Source: JACMQX01 sp044225675
GTDB lineage: Bacteria > Pseudomonadota > Gammaproteobacteria > Burkholderiales > Burkholderiaceae_C
Direction: 5' to 3'
DNA length: 64,000 nucleotides
Assembly: GCA_044225675.1 (NCBI GenBank)
Contig: JBGAIH010000020.1
Location: 1-64,000, forward strand
Shown here piece by piece: positions 6,935-16,353 of this stretch. The translations under genes and the position numbers were made by a program. Each line of letters begins with the position of its first letter. Positions within the stretch are counted from its first letter, which is position 1. The notes beneath the pieces were generated by a model. That model did no database searches. It was not told the DNA's origin and worked only from the letters and a program-made list of their open reading frames with translations.

Positions 6935-9900
6935 CTAGTTTGTTGATCGGCGAGACCGCTGCCGCCTGGGCCGCCGAGGGATGCGACGTCTTCCCACTTG
7001 TCTCTGCGGGCCAAATCTCCCGTCGATCTCCGCGAGGGTGTCTCGGGCTCCGTACGCATCGATCTCGATCATCGCTTCAAATAGCCGGACCCCTGCTTCC
7101 CGTGATGCGCCTCCCATGCGATGAAGCGTAAGTGCCAGATCAGTGAGGTGTGGCGCCGCGGCAGCTGTCGCTGTTCTTAAGTCGGCGAGCTGTGTTCGCC
7201 ATGCAGCAATCAACTTTTCTGCCAGTTTCGCCACCAGATCAGCTTCATGGGGAAGCATAGATTCGAGCCGTTCGACAATGAGTGGCGACGGAACCGCAGA
7301 CATGTCTATCTCGGGTGCTGTCAGGGCTTTGAGCAACTTGACGGTTGAAACGTCGGGGGTGAGTTCATCCGCGACCCGGAAGAAATCCATAATGACAGCG
7401 ACCAAGTCACTATCGGCCTGCTGCAGAAGTCCAATCAAGACTTCATCAGCGCTGGCTCGGAACTTTGTCTCAGAGCGAAGATTCACTGCCGCATAGGCTA
7501 GGCCAACCCTAGCCGGCTCAAGGCCGCCGAAAACTATAGAACGCTGGGCTTCAACCCAGCCGGAGATTCCCCTCGTCATCGCAACAAGGCCGACAAGCTC
7601 ACCATACGCCTGCTGCAGGAACGGCCGACTCGAGCGCGGCCATTCGTAGACCAACTCGAAAACCAAGCCCTCATCCCAATGCTGCGCGTAGGCGAGGAAC
7701 ATGATTCCTTCACGAGTTTCCAGAATACCCGGGACTTGACTAAACAGCTCCCGAAAAAACGCCGACGGCACTGCGGGGGAGGATCCGCCAACGTGTGAAA
7801 GCCGATAAAGTAGTGGCTTCCAAATTTTCGGATCACGATCTTCGGCGAGATGGTCACGCAGAATCCTGAAGTACAGATCCCGACCTTCCTCGCCTCTGTT
7901 CAAGAGAATTGTCGCTAGTGCCGACAAGATCGTGAAATTGCCGCCCGGCAACGAGGTTGCACCTCCCAAACCCCAAAGCAGACTCTGAGATTTCAAATCC
8001 TCTGCGCCGTCAGTATCGGCCTCGTCGGCAGCGGCCACTGCAGCAGGCTTGAGCCAGCTTCGGAGAATTTCTATGACGCGTTCACTGAGATCTTTTCTTC
8101 GACGCGCAATCTCTTCGATGGCCCTTGTCGCGGAATCAATGAACTCGTCCGCACTGAAACCGCGTTCATTTAAATCTAGGAAGCACTCGATCACGCGTTC
8201 ATCGTTTTCTGCATCTTTCGCCATGGAATCCAATGCGTAGCCCGCGGCCCGTTCCTGCTTACCGGGCTCGAATTGTTCAATAAGGCGAGTCGCTCTCTCT
8301 GGATTCGTTCGAGCGAACTCTGCGAACGCTCGAGAAAGCTGAATATTCCCACCGCGTGCCCAGTGCTTGGGGTGGTCCCAATGGGTGCTGTCTGGAATCT
8401 CATTGAAGATCTTTAGAATATCCCGATCCTTCGCTTTCACCATTGCGGCCGTGTCCATTGGTGAACCGATGAATCCTCCTTCTCCGGAGCGGATCGCCCA
8501 AGTATGACGATCTCCTAAAGCACGATCTTCCGTCACAACCAGCTCTTGACTCTCCAAAGTGAGCCTTTCAGGGCCGACTGCCTTCAGCAGTTCCTTGCGC
8601 GTGACGCGAACGATTTCGGCGAACGTCTTGCGTCGATCAGGATCAAAATCCGGCGGAGCTTCTGGCCGGTACGAGGCCACGGCCCTTTCGAACCTACTAA
8701 GCTCTTCCTTGCTCCAATGAGAAGCGCACGCACGTAATAGCGCCGTAGTCGTTTCCCTGAGGTCATAGGCCGTACCGAGCTCAAAGCGTCGCGGATCTTC
8801 CAGGAGCCAGGTTAATGCCTCACTTGCAAAGTGCTCAGATCCGACCTCATAACCGTAGGCGATCAGTTGTTGGACCGGCAAGATTTTGAACTTTGAATTA
8901 GTCTCGGCCCACATACGGAAAAATGACGGTTCATTGGCTGCGACTTCACTAACCGCGGCTTGCAAGGCATTCAGAAGCGGACGCTCTCTAACCACCGGGT
9001 GAGAATCACTTGGGTGCAATTCCATCTCCAAGACGTACCTGCCGGGGAATAGATAAGTTCTTCCATCGGGCTCTTGGCCTTCTAACACCTGTTGAAAGAA
9101 TCCGAGGTACCAAGGCCAGAGCTCCGCGAGAAATTTGGTGGGGGAGGACTCTGCCAACGAAGGAAGATCTTGCCATTCCTGGGAATCCAGCAGATTCCTG
9201 AATTCACCCAATTTCCCGCTGGCCTTCAAATCTTTCAGCCAGACATCCAGCTTCGCTCGTACTAGACGAAAAGCCATTTCTGGCTGTGCGACCGCAATCG
9301 ACATCGCCGCATCGGACACGCTCCATGGTGCAATGGATGTCCTTTGGAGAATTGTTGCGGCTGCCACTTGAATCTCTTCTGTCCAAACTGGGCAGTCCTT
9401 CAACGTCTGCCAGGAGAATGTGTCCTTCTCTGGATGCGGGAGCCAAACATCCCTGATCAATCGGAGGACACGCTCTGCATCAGTTTCCCATGCATTCACA
9501 AGAATCATGGACGCGAGACTTGATTCAGTGTCGTCGCCCGACATCGCTTCGCGGATGGCAGTGCCAGCAAACGGTCCAAACCAAGATGACGTCGTCGCCA
9601 TCGCCTTGAGTGCCGAGATTCGCAGGGCCGGTGTGCGTAGCGCAGACCCCATGTAGGACGTCTCAAGTGACGTCGGCTGTGAAACTTGCCCCATAAACGA
9701 GACTAGTAAGAGCCGAAGATGGCGTCGCAAGTTCGCCACTTCCCACATCTGCCTGAGCTCACGTTCATACGAGGTCAGCTCTGATCCCCGGAGGTAGTTC
9801 AACGCAGACCACAGTTTCGAACGGACGAAAAGTGAATCTTGCCGAGCTAAGACGTAGTTGGACAGCGATCCAGCCGTGGCTAGAAATGTTCTTGAGAGTA

Positions 9901-12157
9901 CGTGATCGAAGACCGTCTGATGGCTAAATGCGATGCTCAGTTCACTGTCGGACCTTACGATGAGACCCAGGGACTCGAGACGCCTCAATAGTTTCGCCCG
10001 GTCATCGAATCGCGCAACTCCGAGCCAGAGCACCTCTTCATTCGCCATTTGGTCAGCGATGTCGTTTGCCAACTTCGTGAGTTGCATGCCGTCAGTTGCC
10101 GACGCGATGCGCTCCTGCCAAAACCTTTCGAGCATCGCCGGATATGTAATTGAGGGCTCGGTTTTTCCTGATTTTGCCAACACGATGTAGGTCTTGAGGG
10201 CTTGCGGGATGCGCACAACCTCTCGAGCGCTTTCCGGCCACGTATCTCCATCAACCCCGACCGCGGCGAGTTGCTCCTTCACTTCATGCCAAGGCGGAAG
10301 CTGCAACTCAACTGGTTCCGCGTCAACTACGCGGAGTCGGGCATCATGATTGAATTCGAAGGAGCGAGCGGACAAAAGGATATGAACGTTAGACGTTCCT
10401 GCAAGCCGTCGCACGAGGTTCAGCAAGACGTTCAGGCGCCCGCTCTTGAGGTCAACTTGACTTGCAAGAGCATCGAGTTGGTCGATTAGCAGGTATACCG
10501 GTTCGAGAGCGGAGAGTCGCAGTAGAAGTTCGCTCGGAAGCGCCGCGAGGTTCAGGAACTGCTGTAGATCAATTTCGTTGTTGACGTCAGGTAAGAGAAC
10601 ATCGGACTTCAACGCAAGCACTGGCGCTCCGCGATGAACCAGATCGCCGGCAATTTTGGACAGGAGCGCCGACTTTCCTGATCCAGGAACTCCCAGTAGT
10701 ACCGTCAAACTTGAATCGAGACCAAATCTGTCCAAGATGGTGGCTTGCTCCGGTCGATCAATCCACTTCTCACCTGGAAGACTTTTTTCCCATGAGAGGA
10801 GGTTCTTCGAGGCTTGTGCAAGCGCTAGGCGCGAGGCGTCCGCGTCGGCGATTTTCTCAGCCGCGATTGCGCCGAGCAGGGTAACACCCGCCTCATTCGC
10901 AACCGCCCGGAGTTTCCCAAGGTCGATCTCCGCATCTGCCCGGACATCTATGACCAGCCTGACAGAACCGTCATCGACACGAACGAGTTCTGCTAGCTCG
11001 TCCCCGAGGGCAGCGCGAAACCGCTGAACGACGCTTTTTACTTTGGTGTCGTCCCACTCTTCCTTCACGCCATCAAAATTGAGCACCACCTGCACCCTGC
11101 GTGGTGGCGCAGTTTCAGGCGTCTGAGACGCAGGTGGCTCGGTGGTTGGCTGCGCGGGAGCAAGGCCTGCCTGGTGGGCACGACCGTGGAACGAGAGTAT
11201 TGCGAAGGCGAATGCTGCAGCATGGGATGCCGCGATTGGTTGGTTCATGTCGTCAGCAACATGATCCTTGCCGGCGCACATGTCCGAGATTCCACGAATG
11301 ATGATTGCGGGAGTGTTCTCGTACTCTGCGGCTTTCATGGCGCCATAACCCTCCATCTCCACCGCGCCGCAATCATTCAAGTTCTTCCGGATCCACGCAT
11401 ACCTGCTAGATTTCCCTCCAGCCAAGACCTCTTCACCGGAGGCGATGCTCTTCAAGAATGCTGTGGGTGGATAAGGACATGGATAGCCGCTCGTCTCAGG
11501 CAGCGCAGTATCGACCGGCGGCCGAATCAGTAACTGCCACTCCCCCGAATGCAGAATCGCTCGGGAAATCGATAACAACCTCCGATCGGGTGGAAGTCCT
11601 TTAGGCCTGCCCAGCGTTTCGGTGTCCTCAACTTTTGATGAATGCGCGTTGTAGACATGATCGCCGGCGACAACACTGCCTATGGGGATGTCGTCTTTCA
11701 ACGATCCCGCAACTCCAACAAACATCTGCACATGAAAGGACCCAAACTCCTGGTGTGCCTGGCTAAGCGCCAGACCGGCATCGTTATTGCCGGGGGGAGT
11801 TACGGCGTGGACAACAGACCAGTCGCCTGCAGGATCTGCAAAGACACCATATTGATAGTATCCGTCTTTGTCACCGACCACACTGTGCACATCTTTGAGA
11901 AACGACCGGACGGCTAACCCTTCCCAGGGCACAGTCGTTCCAATGAGAGCGCGGCGCGGAGACCGCGTGAGTTCACTCCTAACGCTTTCGGGTGAGCGAA
12001 CCGGAAGTGGCGTTGGGGTCGGTACAGTCACCTTCACCTTGCCACCGACAGGTTTCGCGTGAGAAGTAGGGGGGGTGCCAGACAACGGCTGCGTGGTACG
12101 CGCTTCGTCTGAACTTAGCCAGTTCGCCAGCCGTAGAAGCCATTCCGCGATTTTCAT
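6935..12157 (-). CDS. STAND/NLR-like ATPase with N-terminal purine-nucleoside-phosphorylase-like effector domain
   Basis: Start 12157 is chosen because AAGGAGG lies 5-6 bases upstream; the product has 1740 residues. Residues about 69-325 are a PNP/MTA-SAH-nucleosidase-like domain: ALIGTTVPWEGLAVRSFL at its start, the purine-site motif AVEMEGYGAM (Glu267/Glu269) and the catalytic-Asp motif IIRGISDMC (Asp292). Residues about 355-432 form a small beta-alpha domain (VQVVLNFDG ... VRLVIDVRAD ... LLGAIA) like the adaptor domains found between effector and NTPase in bacterial conflict proteins. The NTPase follows, with Walker A GVPGSGKSALL at 489-499 and Walker B VYLLIDQLDAL at 554-564. The remaining ~1100 residues are helical and HEAT-like, as in sensor regions. 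PNP-like domains in antiphage systems are known to cleave ATP or other nucleosides. By analogy this should be a sensor that oligomerises on a phage signal and depletes nucleotides. No partner gene is needed or seen. The C-terminal tail is Arg-rich. Confidence 0.82.
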   Translation of the reverse strand: MKIAEWLLRLANWLSSDEARTTQPLSGTPPTSHAKPVGGKVKVTVPTPTPLPVRSPESVRSELTRSPRRALIGTTVPWEGLAVRSFLKDVHSVVGDKDGYYQYGVFADPAGDWSVVHAVTPPGNNDAGLALSQAHQEFGSFHVQMFVGVAGSLKDDIPIGSVVAGDHVYNAHSSKVEDTETLGRPKGLPPDRRLLSISRAILHSGEWQLLIRPPVDTALPETSGYPCPYPPTAFLKSIASGEEVLAGGKSSRYAWIRKNLNDCGAVEMEGYGAMKAAEYENTPAIIIRGISDMCAGKDHVADDMNQPIAASHAAAFAFAILSFHGRAHQAGLAPAQPTTEPPASQTPETAPPRRVQVVLNFDGVKEEWDDTKVKSVVQRFRAALGDELAELVRVDDGSVRLVIDVRADAEIDLGKLRAVANEAGVTLLGAIAAEKIADADASRLALAQASKNLLSWEKSLPGEKWIDRPEQATILDRFGLDSSLTVLLGVPGSGKSALLSKIAGDLVHRGAPVLALKSDVLLPDVNNEIDLQQFLNLAALPSELLLRLSALEPVYLLIDQLDALASQVDLKSGRLNVLLNLVRRLAGTSNVHILLSARSFEFNHDARLRVVDAEPVELQLPPWHEVKEQLAAVGVDGDTWPESAREVVRIPQALKTYIVLAKSGKTEPSITYPAMLERFWQERIASATDGMQLTKLANDIADQMANEEVLWLGVARFDDRAKLLRRLESLGLIVRSDSELSIAFSHQTVFDHVLSRTFLATAGSLSNYVLARQDSLFVRSKLWSALNYLRGSELTSYERELRQMWEVANLRRHLRLLLVSFMGQVSQPTSLETSYMGSALRTPALRISALKAMATTSSWFGPFAGTAIREAMSGDDTESSLASMILVNAWETDAERVLRLIRDVWLPHPEKDTFSWQTLKDCPVWTEEIQVAAATILQRTSIAPWSVSDAAMSIAVAQPEMAFRLVRAKLDVWLKDLKASGKLGEFRNLLDSQEWQDLPSLAESSPTKFLAELWPWYLGFFQQVLEGQEPDGRTYLFPGRYVLEMELHPSDSHPVVRERPLLNALQAAVSEVAANEPSFFRMWAETNSKFKILPVQQLIAYGYEVGSEHFASEALTWLLEDPRRFELGTAYDLRETTTALLRACASHWSKEELSRFERAVASYRPEAPPDFDPDRRKTFAEIVRVTRKELLKAVGPERLTLESQELVVTEDRALGDRHTWAIRSGEGGFIGSPMDTAAMVKAKDRDILKIFNEIPDSTHWDHPKHWARGGNIQLSRAFAEFARTNPERATRLIEQFEPGKQERAAGYALDSMAKDAENDERVIECFLDLNERGFSADEFIDSATRAIEEIARRRKDLSERVIEILRSWLKPAAVAAADEADTDGAEDLKSQSLLWGLGGATSLPGGNFTILSALATILLNRGEEGRDLYFRILRDHLAEDRDPKIWKPLLYRLSHVGGSSPAVPSAFFRELFSQVPGILETREGIMFLAYAQHWDEGLVFELVYEWPRSSRPFLQQAYGELVGLVAMTRGISGWVEAQRSIVFGGLEPARVGLAYAAVNLRSETKFRASADEVLIGLLQQADSDLVAVIMDFFRVADELTPDVSTVKLLKALTAPEIDMSAVPSPLIVERLESMLPHEADLVAKLAEKLIAAWRTQLADLRTATAAAAPHLTDLALTLHRMGGASREAGVRLFEAMIEIDAYGARDTLAEIDGRFGPQRQVGRRRIPRRPRRQRSRRSTN

Positions 12158-12399
12158 CATCTCCTCCTTCTCGTTTGTATTGCTGGCGCCTCTACTGGCG
12201 ACTCTGCGCTCTGAGGTACCCGGATTCTCGCGATAATTCCGGTGCTGAGTGTCAACATCATATGTTGGCTCTTTCAAAGCGGGCATCCAGCAGGCGGGTT
12301 CCCAACAGACGCTATGGATCGGCTGAATTAGGAAACGTGGCGCGCAGCGCTATTTAAGATCTAAATCTTGCTCAGAAGATGCTCGCGGCTGGCGAATAG

Positions 12400-12597
12400 C
12401 TACGCGCTGACGCCGCCCATCGCAGCCTGTAGCTGTAGGCCTGGCCTACACAACGGCTCCACCACCTGCGCCGTCGCACCCTCGATGTGGCACCACCACT
12501 CCCGATTGAGGCCGGATGCACCTAGGCGCTTTGGGTTGCGGCTGTGGGGATATACCTCGACGCCGACAACCCGCACCCAGCGAGCCCGGATAGTCAT
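12400..12597 (-). CDS. Possible small hypothetical protein (65 residues)
   Basis: A frame beginning MTIRARWVRVVGVEVYPHSR, with alternating hydrophobic and basic residues and a WWCHIEG segment, looks more like a real protein than the competing frames. There is no clear ribosome binding site. It has no recognisable family, and it could be a decayed gene. Confidence 0.3.
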   Translation of the reverse strand: MTIRARWVRVVGVEVYPHSRNPKRLGASGLNREWWCHIEGATAQVVEPLCRPGLQLQAAMGGVSA

Positions 12598-12674
12598 TTG
12601 TCTTGGCCGTGGTTGCCACTCCGTGATCGTCCGGAATTTATTTCTGCAGCCGGCAGAGTTCAAGAGGGCGTGAA

Positions 12675-12697
12675 AAAGCCCGCGCGAGGCGGGCTTT
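12675..12697 (-). terminator. Intrinsic terminator (leftward)
   Basis: AAAGCCCGC at 12675-12683 pairs perfectly with GCGGGCTTT at 12689-12697 around a 5-nt loop. On the minus strand the stem is followed by a run of T (TTTTT counting the end of the stem), the classic form of a rho-independent terminator. The gene it would end, to the right, is not recognisable. Confidence 0.65.
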
Positions 12698-13226
12698 CGG
12701 AATTGGTCGTGGACTCTTCCGCGGTCCACGTTTACGACACGTTCTCGTGCAGGAGCACCCATGTTGTTTTCGTCGGGGGGTCTCGGGACGACGTGCGCCG
12801 TGAGATGCGGCTATGCCTGGCCAGGCAGCCCCAGCAGTGCAACTTTGCCGGGATGCAGGAATTATACTGGAAATCTGTACAGCTAAAGTCGCGCCAGTAG
12901 CCGAGCCCCTCATCTGCGGGCCGCGAGGCGTGCGTCACAATAGCAGTGCAACCCGGGGGCAGCCCTCGCCCGAGCCGCCAATCCCACTGGCGCGGCCGTG
13001 ATCGGGGCGACGAGCGCGGTACCCTGCGAAATCTTAATTCCTCAGAACCCGCTTTCGGACGTTAGCGCCTCGGGGCCTTCGGGCAGCATTGGCGCGTCCG
13101 TGGCGCGCAGGCAACTGAGACGGACGAGGGTGGTCTCAGCGTCGATGGAGGATGCGTAAGACACAGTCAAGCTCGGTTTGTGAAATGGGCGGCACTTAAG
13201 AGCTCCTGTGAAGGAGGCATACTTGG

Positions 13227-13252
13227 CTCCAGCGACCCACTGGTCGCTGGAG
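13227..13252 (-). terminator. Hairpin just after the exported-protein gene
   Basis: CTCCAGCGACC at 13227-13237 and GGTCGCTGGAG at 13242-13252 make an 11-bp perfect stem with loop CACT. It begins 15 bp past the stop of the leftward gene at 13267-14238, as expected of a terminator, although no T-tract follows. Confidence 0.5.
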
Positions 13253-13266
13253 TGGATCACGTCAAC

Positions 13267-14238
13267 CTATCTTGGCTGCATGCAGACGGGCGTTAGGACA
13301 GCAACAGTGACTACTCGACCCGTGGTGAGAGTTACTGCTTGAGTTCCTGACTGAGTTGCGAATCCCTCCAATAGGCCATTTGGGCGAACGCGTTCGCCAG
13401 CATAGACTTTGGTGTCCCTGTTGGTTTTGACGATCATGTGGTCGGGCGGGTTGAGCGTCAGACGCATGACGTCGGGAATACGACCGCTAAGAAAAATTGT
13501 GCTGCCCTCGATGCGCTCGACATTTCCGCGAAAGAGGCCTAGCCCTGTCGGCGCCTGGTAGGCGACGTGCATCACTGGCGCATTGACGCCAGCAGGATCA
13601 ACCCCTTTGGTCACCATGTATTCCGCACAGCTTGTCGGCTGGCGCTGGCCCGCTTTGAGTTCAGCGACTATGCGAGCGACTCGGTCGGCCTCTTGCTGTT
13701 CCGCCGCTTTATCCGCATCAGCCTTTGCTTGCTCGTTCGCTCGATACCCCGCTCTGGCCCGGTCTACATACGCCTGATACATCGGCTTCATCAGCTCATT
13801 GCATCTTGCGTTTAGCTCGTTGAAACCTGAATTCATGAAGTTTCGAGCGTTTTCGAACGGCCTCATAGCCGTAATGCACGCATCCATGCCAGCGGTCGCA
13901 TCACGCAATGGAAGGGTCGGGTCCAGCGACCCGTAGATCTGCACCAGCGAGGCTCTCACACGTTCTGAATTTTCTGGGGTGTCGACCCCTCGGCCACTTG
14001 GTCTTGTCCCGGTCATGGGAGCCGTGGTTCCAGGACCTTGGGGGCCTTGCGGACCTGATGAGTTGCATGGCGGAATGCGCGAGTTTCCGAAGAGGCTGCC
14101 CATCACGGCCCTAGCCGCTTCGCATCCAGGATCTTGCTGGGCATGGCTAGGAATAGCGGTTGACGCCAGCGTGCACAACAGCAGCATCAGACCGCCAACG
14201 CGCACAACTTTGAGCTTGATGGAAAAAGACGTGTTCAT
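13267..14238 (-). CDS. Exported protein of unknown function
   Basis: The start at 14238 is chosen because it places a signal peptide at the N-terminus: MNTSFSIKLKVVRVGG, a hydrophobic core LMLLLCTLAS, and a cleavage site at PSHA-QQD (about residue 34). A longer frame to 14307 adds residues that do not fit a signal peptide. The mature protein (about 290 residues) has a Pro/Gly-rich linker (GPQGPQGPG), a helical central part with a charged coiled-coil-like run (EQAKADADKAAEQQEADRVA), and a beta-rich C-terminal part. Its six or so cysteines suggest periplasmic disulfides. The gene is divergent from the XRE gene at 14295, which may regulate it. No family is recognised. Confidence 0.62.
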   Translation of the reverse strand: MNTSFSIKLKVVRVGGLMLLLCTLASTAIPSHAQQDPGCEAARAVMGSLFGNSRIPPCNSSGPQGPQGPGTTAPMTGTRPSGRGVDTPENSERVRASLVQIYGSLDPTLPLRDATAGMDACITAMRPFENARNFMNSGFNELNARCNELMKPMYQAYVDRARAGYRANEQAKADADKAAEQQEADRVARIVAELKAGQRQPTSCAEYMVTKGVDPAGVNAPVMHVAYQAPTGLGLFRGNVERIEGSTIFLSGRIPDVMRLTLNPPDHMIVKTNRDTKVYAGERVRPNGLLEGFATQSGTQAVTLTTGRVVTVAVLTPVCMQPR

Positions 14239-14294
14239 AGAAATATACGAATTAGTGTGTATGTGAATTAAAGCATGAACCTGACAGTCTTTGG

Positions 14295-14519
14295 GTGAAG
14301 AAAACACTGTCGGAACGCTTTGGAAAATGTGTGAAGGAACTCCGGTCCGAGGCGGGCTGGAGCCAGGTGGAGTTCGCTGAGCGCTGCGGCTTCTATCAGA
14401 CTTACTTGAGCAGGATAGAAACCGGGAAAGCGAATCCGACCTTGAATGCTATTGATGTGATAGCGAAAGGGTTGGGTATGGATGTATTCGAGTTTTTCGA
14501 GGTCCTCCGAAATAAGTAG
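14295..14519 (+). CDS. Small XRE-family (Cro/C1) regulator
   Basis: A 74-residue single-domain helix-turn-helix protein starting with GTG at 14295. Motifs: LRSEAGWSQVEFAERCGF, then YQTYLSRIETGKANPTL, then a closing helix to FEFFEVL. This is the compact architecture of restriction-controller and element-repressor proteins. It is divergent from the exported-protein gene with 56 bp between starts, so it probably controls that shared promoter region. A 7-codon frame (14275-14298) ends in TGA overlapping this GTG. Confidence 0.85.
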   Translation: MKKTLSERFGKCVKELRSEAGWSQVEFAERCGFYQTYLSRIETGKANPTLNAIDVIAKGLGMDVFEFFEVLRNK

Positions 14520-14810
14520 CTTGGCCTAGCTGGGCCAAAATTGGCTGGCCTATGCCCACATACAAGCGCGCGAGCTTGCTGCACCCAGGTACGTTGCGCC
14601 CATGGCGATTGCAGTGCGTTGGGGCTCCTAGGGAGTCCTTGGCGCCTTAGCAGGCGCGAAGCAAGGGGCTAGCCACCACCGCGCACTTAAGCGCTTCAAA
14701 TACCGCAAGCGCGTGCCGATATGGGGCGCAGGCCTGCGCGCCCAAAAGGGTGGGTAAAAAGGTGGGTAGTGTGGCCGGGCGGGCTGCAAGCCGCGCCAAT
14801 ACTAGGCCTG
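14520..14810. other. Island end next to the tRNA-Ser 3' end
   Basis: About 290 bp with no gene. This is where the integrase of a tRNA-integrated element would normally begin, but no integrase frame is present. The boundary to the high-GC core lies here. Confidence 0.5.
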
Positions 14811-14900
<90 letters not shown>

Positions 14901-14941
14901 TGAATTCGGTGCATCGCGTGGTGCGAAGCTGGCATTCTAGC

Positions 14942-16252
14942 TCAAGCCGCGAGGGTCTTCAGCCCGCCGAGGTAAGGCTGCAGCGCGTCGGGCACGGTGA
15001 CCGAGCCGTCGGCGTTCTGGTAGTTCTCCAGCACGGCCACGAGCGTGCGGCCGACGGCCAGGCCCGAGCCGTTGAGGGTGTGGACCAGTTCGTTCTTGCC
15101 CTGCGCGTTCTTGAAGCGCGCCTGCAGGCGCCGGGCCTGGAAGGCCTCGCAGTTGGAGACGGAGCTGATCTCGCGGTAGGTGTTCTGCGCCGGCAGCCAG
15201 ACTTCGAGGTCGTAGGTCTTGCTGGAGCCGAAGCCCATGTCGCCGGTGCACAGCAGCATCACGCGGTACGGCAGGCCGAGCTTCTGCAGGATGGCTTCGG
15301 CGTGGCCGGTCATCTCTTCGAGCGCTTCGTAGCTCTTGTCGGGGTGGGTGATCTGCACCATCTCGACTTTGTCGAACTGGTGCTGGCGGATCATGCCGCG
15401 CGTGTCGCGCCCGGCGCTGCCAGCCTCCGAGCGGAAGCACGGCGAATGGGCGGTGAGCTTGATGGGCAGCTGCGACTCGGCCACGATTTCGTCGCGCACC
15501 ACGTTCGTGAGCGTGACTTCCGAGGTCGGGATGAGGTACAGCGCCGTGGCGTCGGGCTGCTCCTCGCCCTCCTGCCCGCCCTTCTTCACCGCGAACAGAT
15601 CGCCCTCGAACTTGGGCAGCTGGCCCGTGCCACGCAGCGTTTCGCCGTTGGCGATGTAGGGCGTGTAGCACTCAGTGTAGCCATGCTCCTGGGTCTGCAC
15701 GTCGAGCATGAACTGCGCCAGCGCCCGGTGCAGCCGGGCGATCGGCCCCTTCATGAAGTTGAAGCGTGAGCCCGCGAGCTTGGTGCCGATGTCGAAGTCC
15801 AGGCCCAGCGGGCTGCCCACGTCCACATGGTCCTTGATGGCGAAGTCGAAGCTGCGCGGCGTGCCCCACTGGCGCACGAGCTGGTTGCCATGCTCGTCGG
15901 CGCCCACGGGCACGGTGGCGTGCGGCAGGTTGGGCACGCCCAGCAGCATGGTGTGCAGCTCGGCCTGCACGGCCTCGCTGCGGGCGGCTGCGGTGTCGAG
16001 CTCGGTCTTGATCGAGGCGACCTCGGCCATGACGGCGTCGGTGGACTCGCCCTTGGCCTTGAGCTGGCCGATCTGCTTGCTGAGCGAATTGCGGCGGGCC
16101 TGCAGTTCTTCGGCCCGGGTCTGGATGGTCTTGCGCTCGGACTCCAGCGCGCTGAAGGCCTCGAGGTCAAGAAAGGCCTGGGGCTTCTTGCGGCTTTCGA
16201 GCCGCGCCACGACCGAGGGGAGGTCTTTGCGAAGGAGAGTGATGTCGAGCAT
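14942..16252 (-). CDS. serS: Seryl-tRNA synthetase
   Basis: A 436-residue class II synthetase that charges tRNA-Ser and tRNA-Sec with serine. Residues 1-110 form the long helical coiled-coil arm that grips the variable arm of the tRNA (ESERKTIQTRAEELQARRN). Class II motif 2 is seen as SPCFRSEAGSAGRDTRGMIR with the following HQFDKVEM. Motif 3 is the C-terminal GSGLAVGRTLVAVLENYQ. The serine-site segment TSEVTLTN is intact. Length and order match the family. It lies 41 bp upstream of the 5' end of the tRNA-Ser gene, with both on the same strand. Confidence 0.98.
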   Translation of the reverse strand: MLDITLLRKDLPSVVARLESRKKPQAFLDLEAFSALESERKTIQTRAEELQARRNSLSKQIGQLKAKGESTDAVMAEVASIKTELDTAAARSEAVQAELHTMLLGVPNLPHATVPVGADEHGNQLVRQWGTPRSFDFAIKDHVDVGSPLGLDFDIGTKLAGSRFNFMKGPIARLHRALAQFMLDVQTQEHGYTECYTPYIANGETLRGTGQLPKFEGDLFAVKKGGQEGEEQPDATALYLIPTSEVTLTNVVRDEIVAESQLPIKLTAHSPCFRSEAGSAGRDTRGMIRQHQFDKVEMVQITHPDKSYEALEEMTGHAEAILQKLGLPYRVMLLCTGDMGFGSSKTYDLEVWLPAQNTYREISSVSNCEAFQARRLQARFKNAQGKNELVHTLNGSGLAVGRTLVAVLENYQNADGSVTVPDALQPYLGGLKTLAA

Positions 16253-16353
16253 GGCGGAATTCTAGTGGCTGGGGTGCGGGCACGCCCCGGGCGAGGCCGG
16301 CCTCAAGACGTCCAGATAGCGTGCGTGGCGTCTGCCGCTGGCCCGGTACGTCG

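Larger units (their letters stand above)
12158..13266. other. Gene-poor island stretch with several hairpins
   Basis: About 1.1 kb without a convincing long gene. It contains one possible small ORF (12400-12597), a strong terminator-like hairpin at 12675-12697, a 7-bp inverted repeat CGTGGAC/GTCCACG at 12708-12730, and two short hairpins (CACG-TTCT-CGTG at 12738-12749 and GTGC-AGGA-GCAC at 12747-12758). The part nearest 12158 must hold the promoter of the STAND gene; I could not identify it with certainty. Confidence 0.5.

Noticed and set aside
6742..7059. Possible frameshift at the C-terminus of the STAND protein, whose tail is Arg-rich (RRRIPRRPRRQRSRRSTN).
   Set aside because: Alternative frames also read plausibly but none matches a known ending, and a basic tail can be genuine, so a frameshift cannot be claimed without homologues.
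13042..13260. A 72-residue GTG-start frame after the exported-protein gene.
   Set aside because: It runs through the strong 13227-13252 hairpin, which is better explained as the terminator of the preceding gene.
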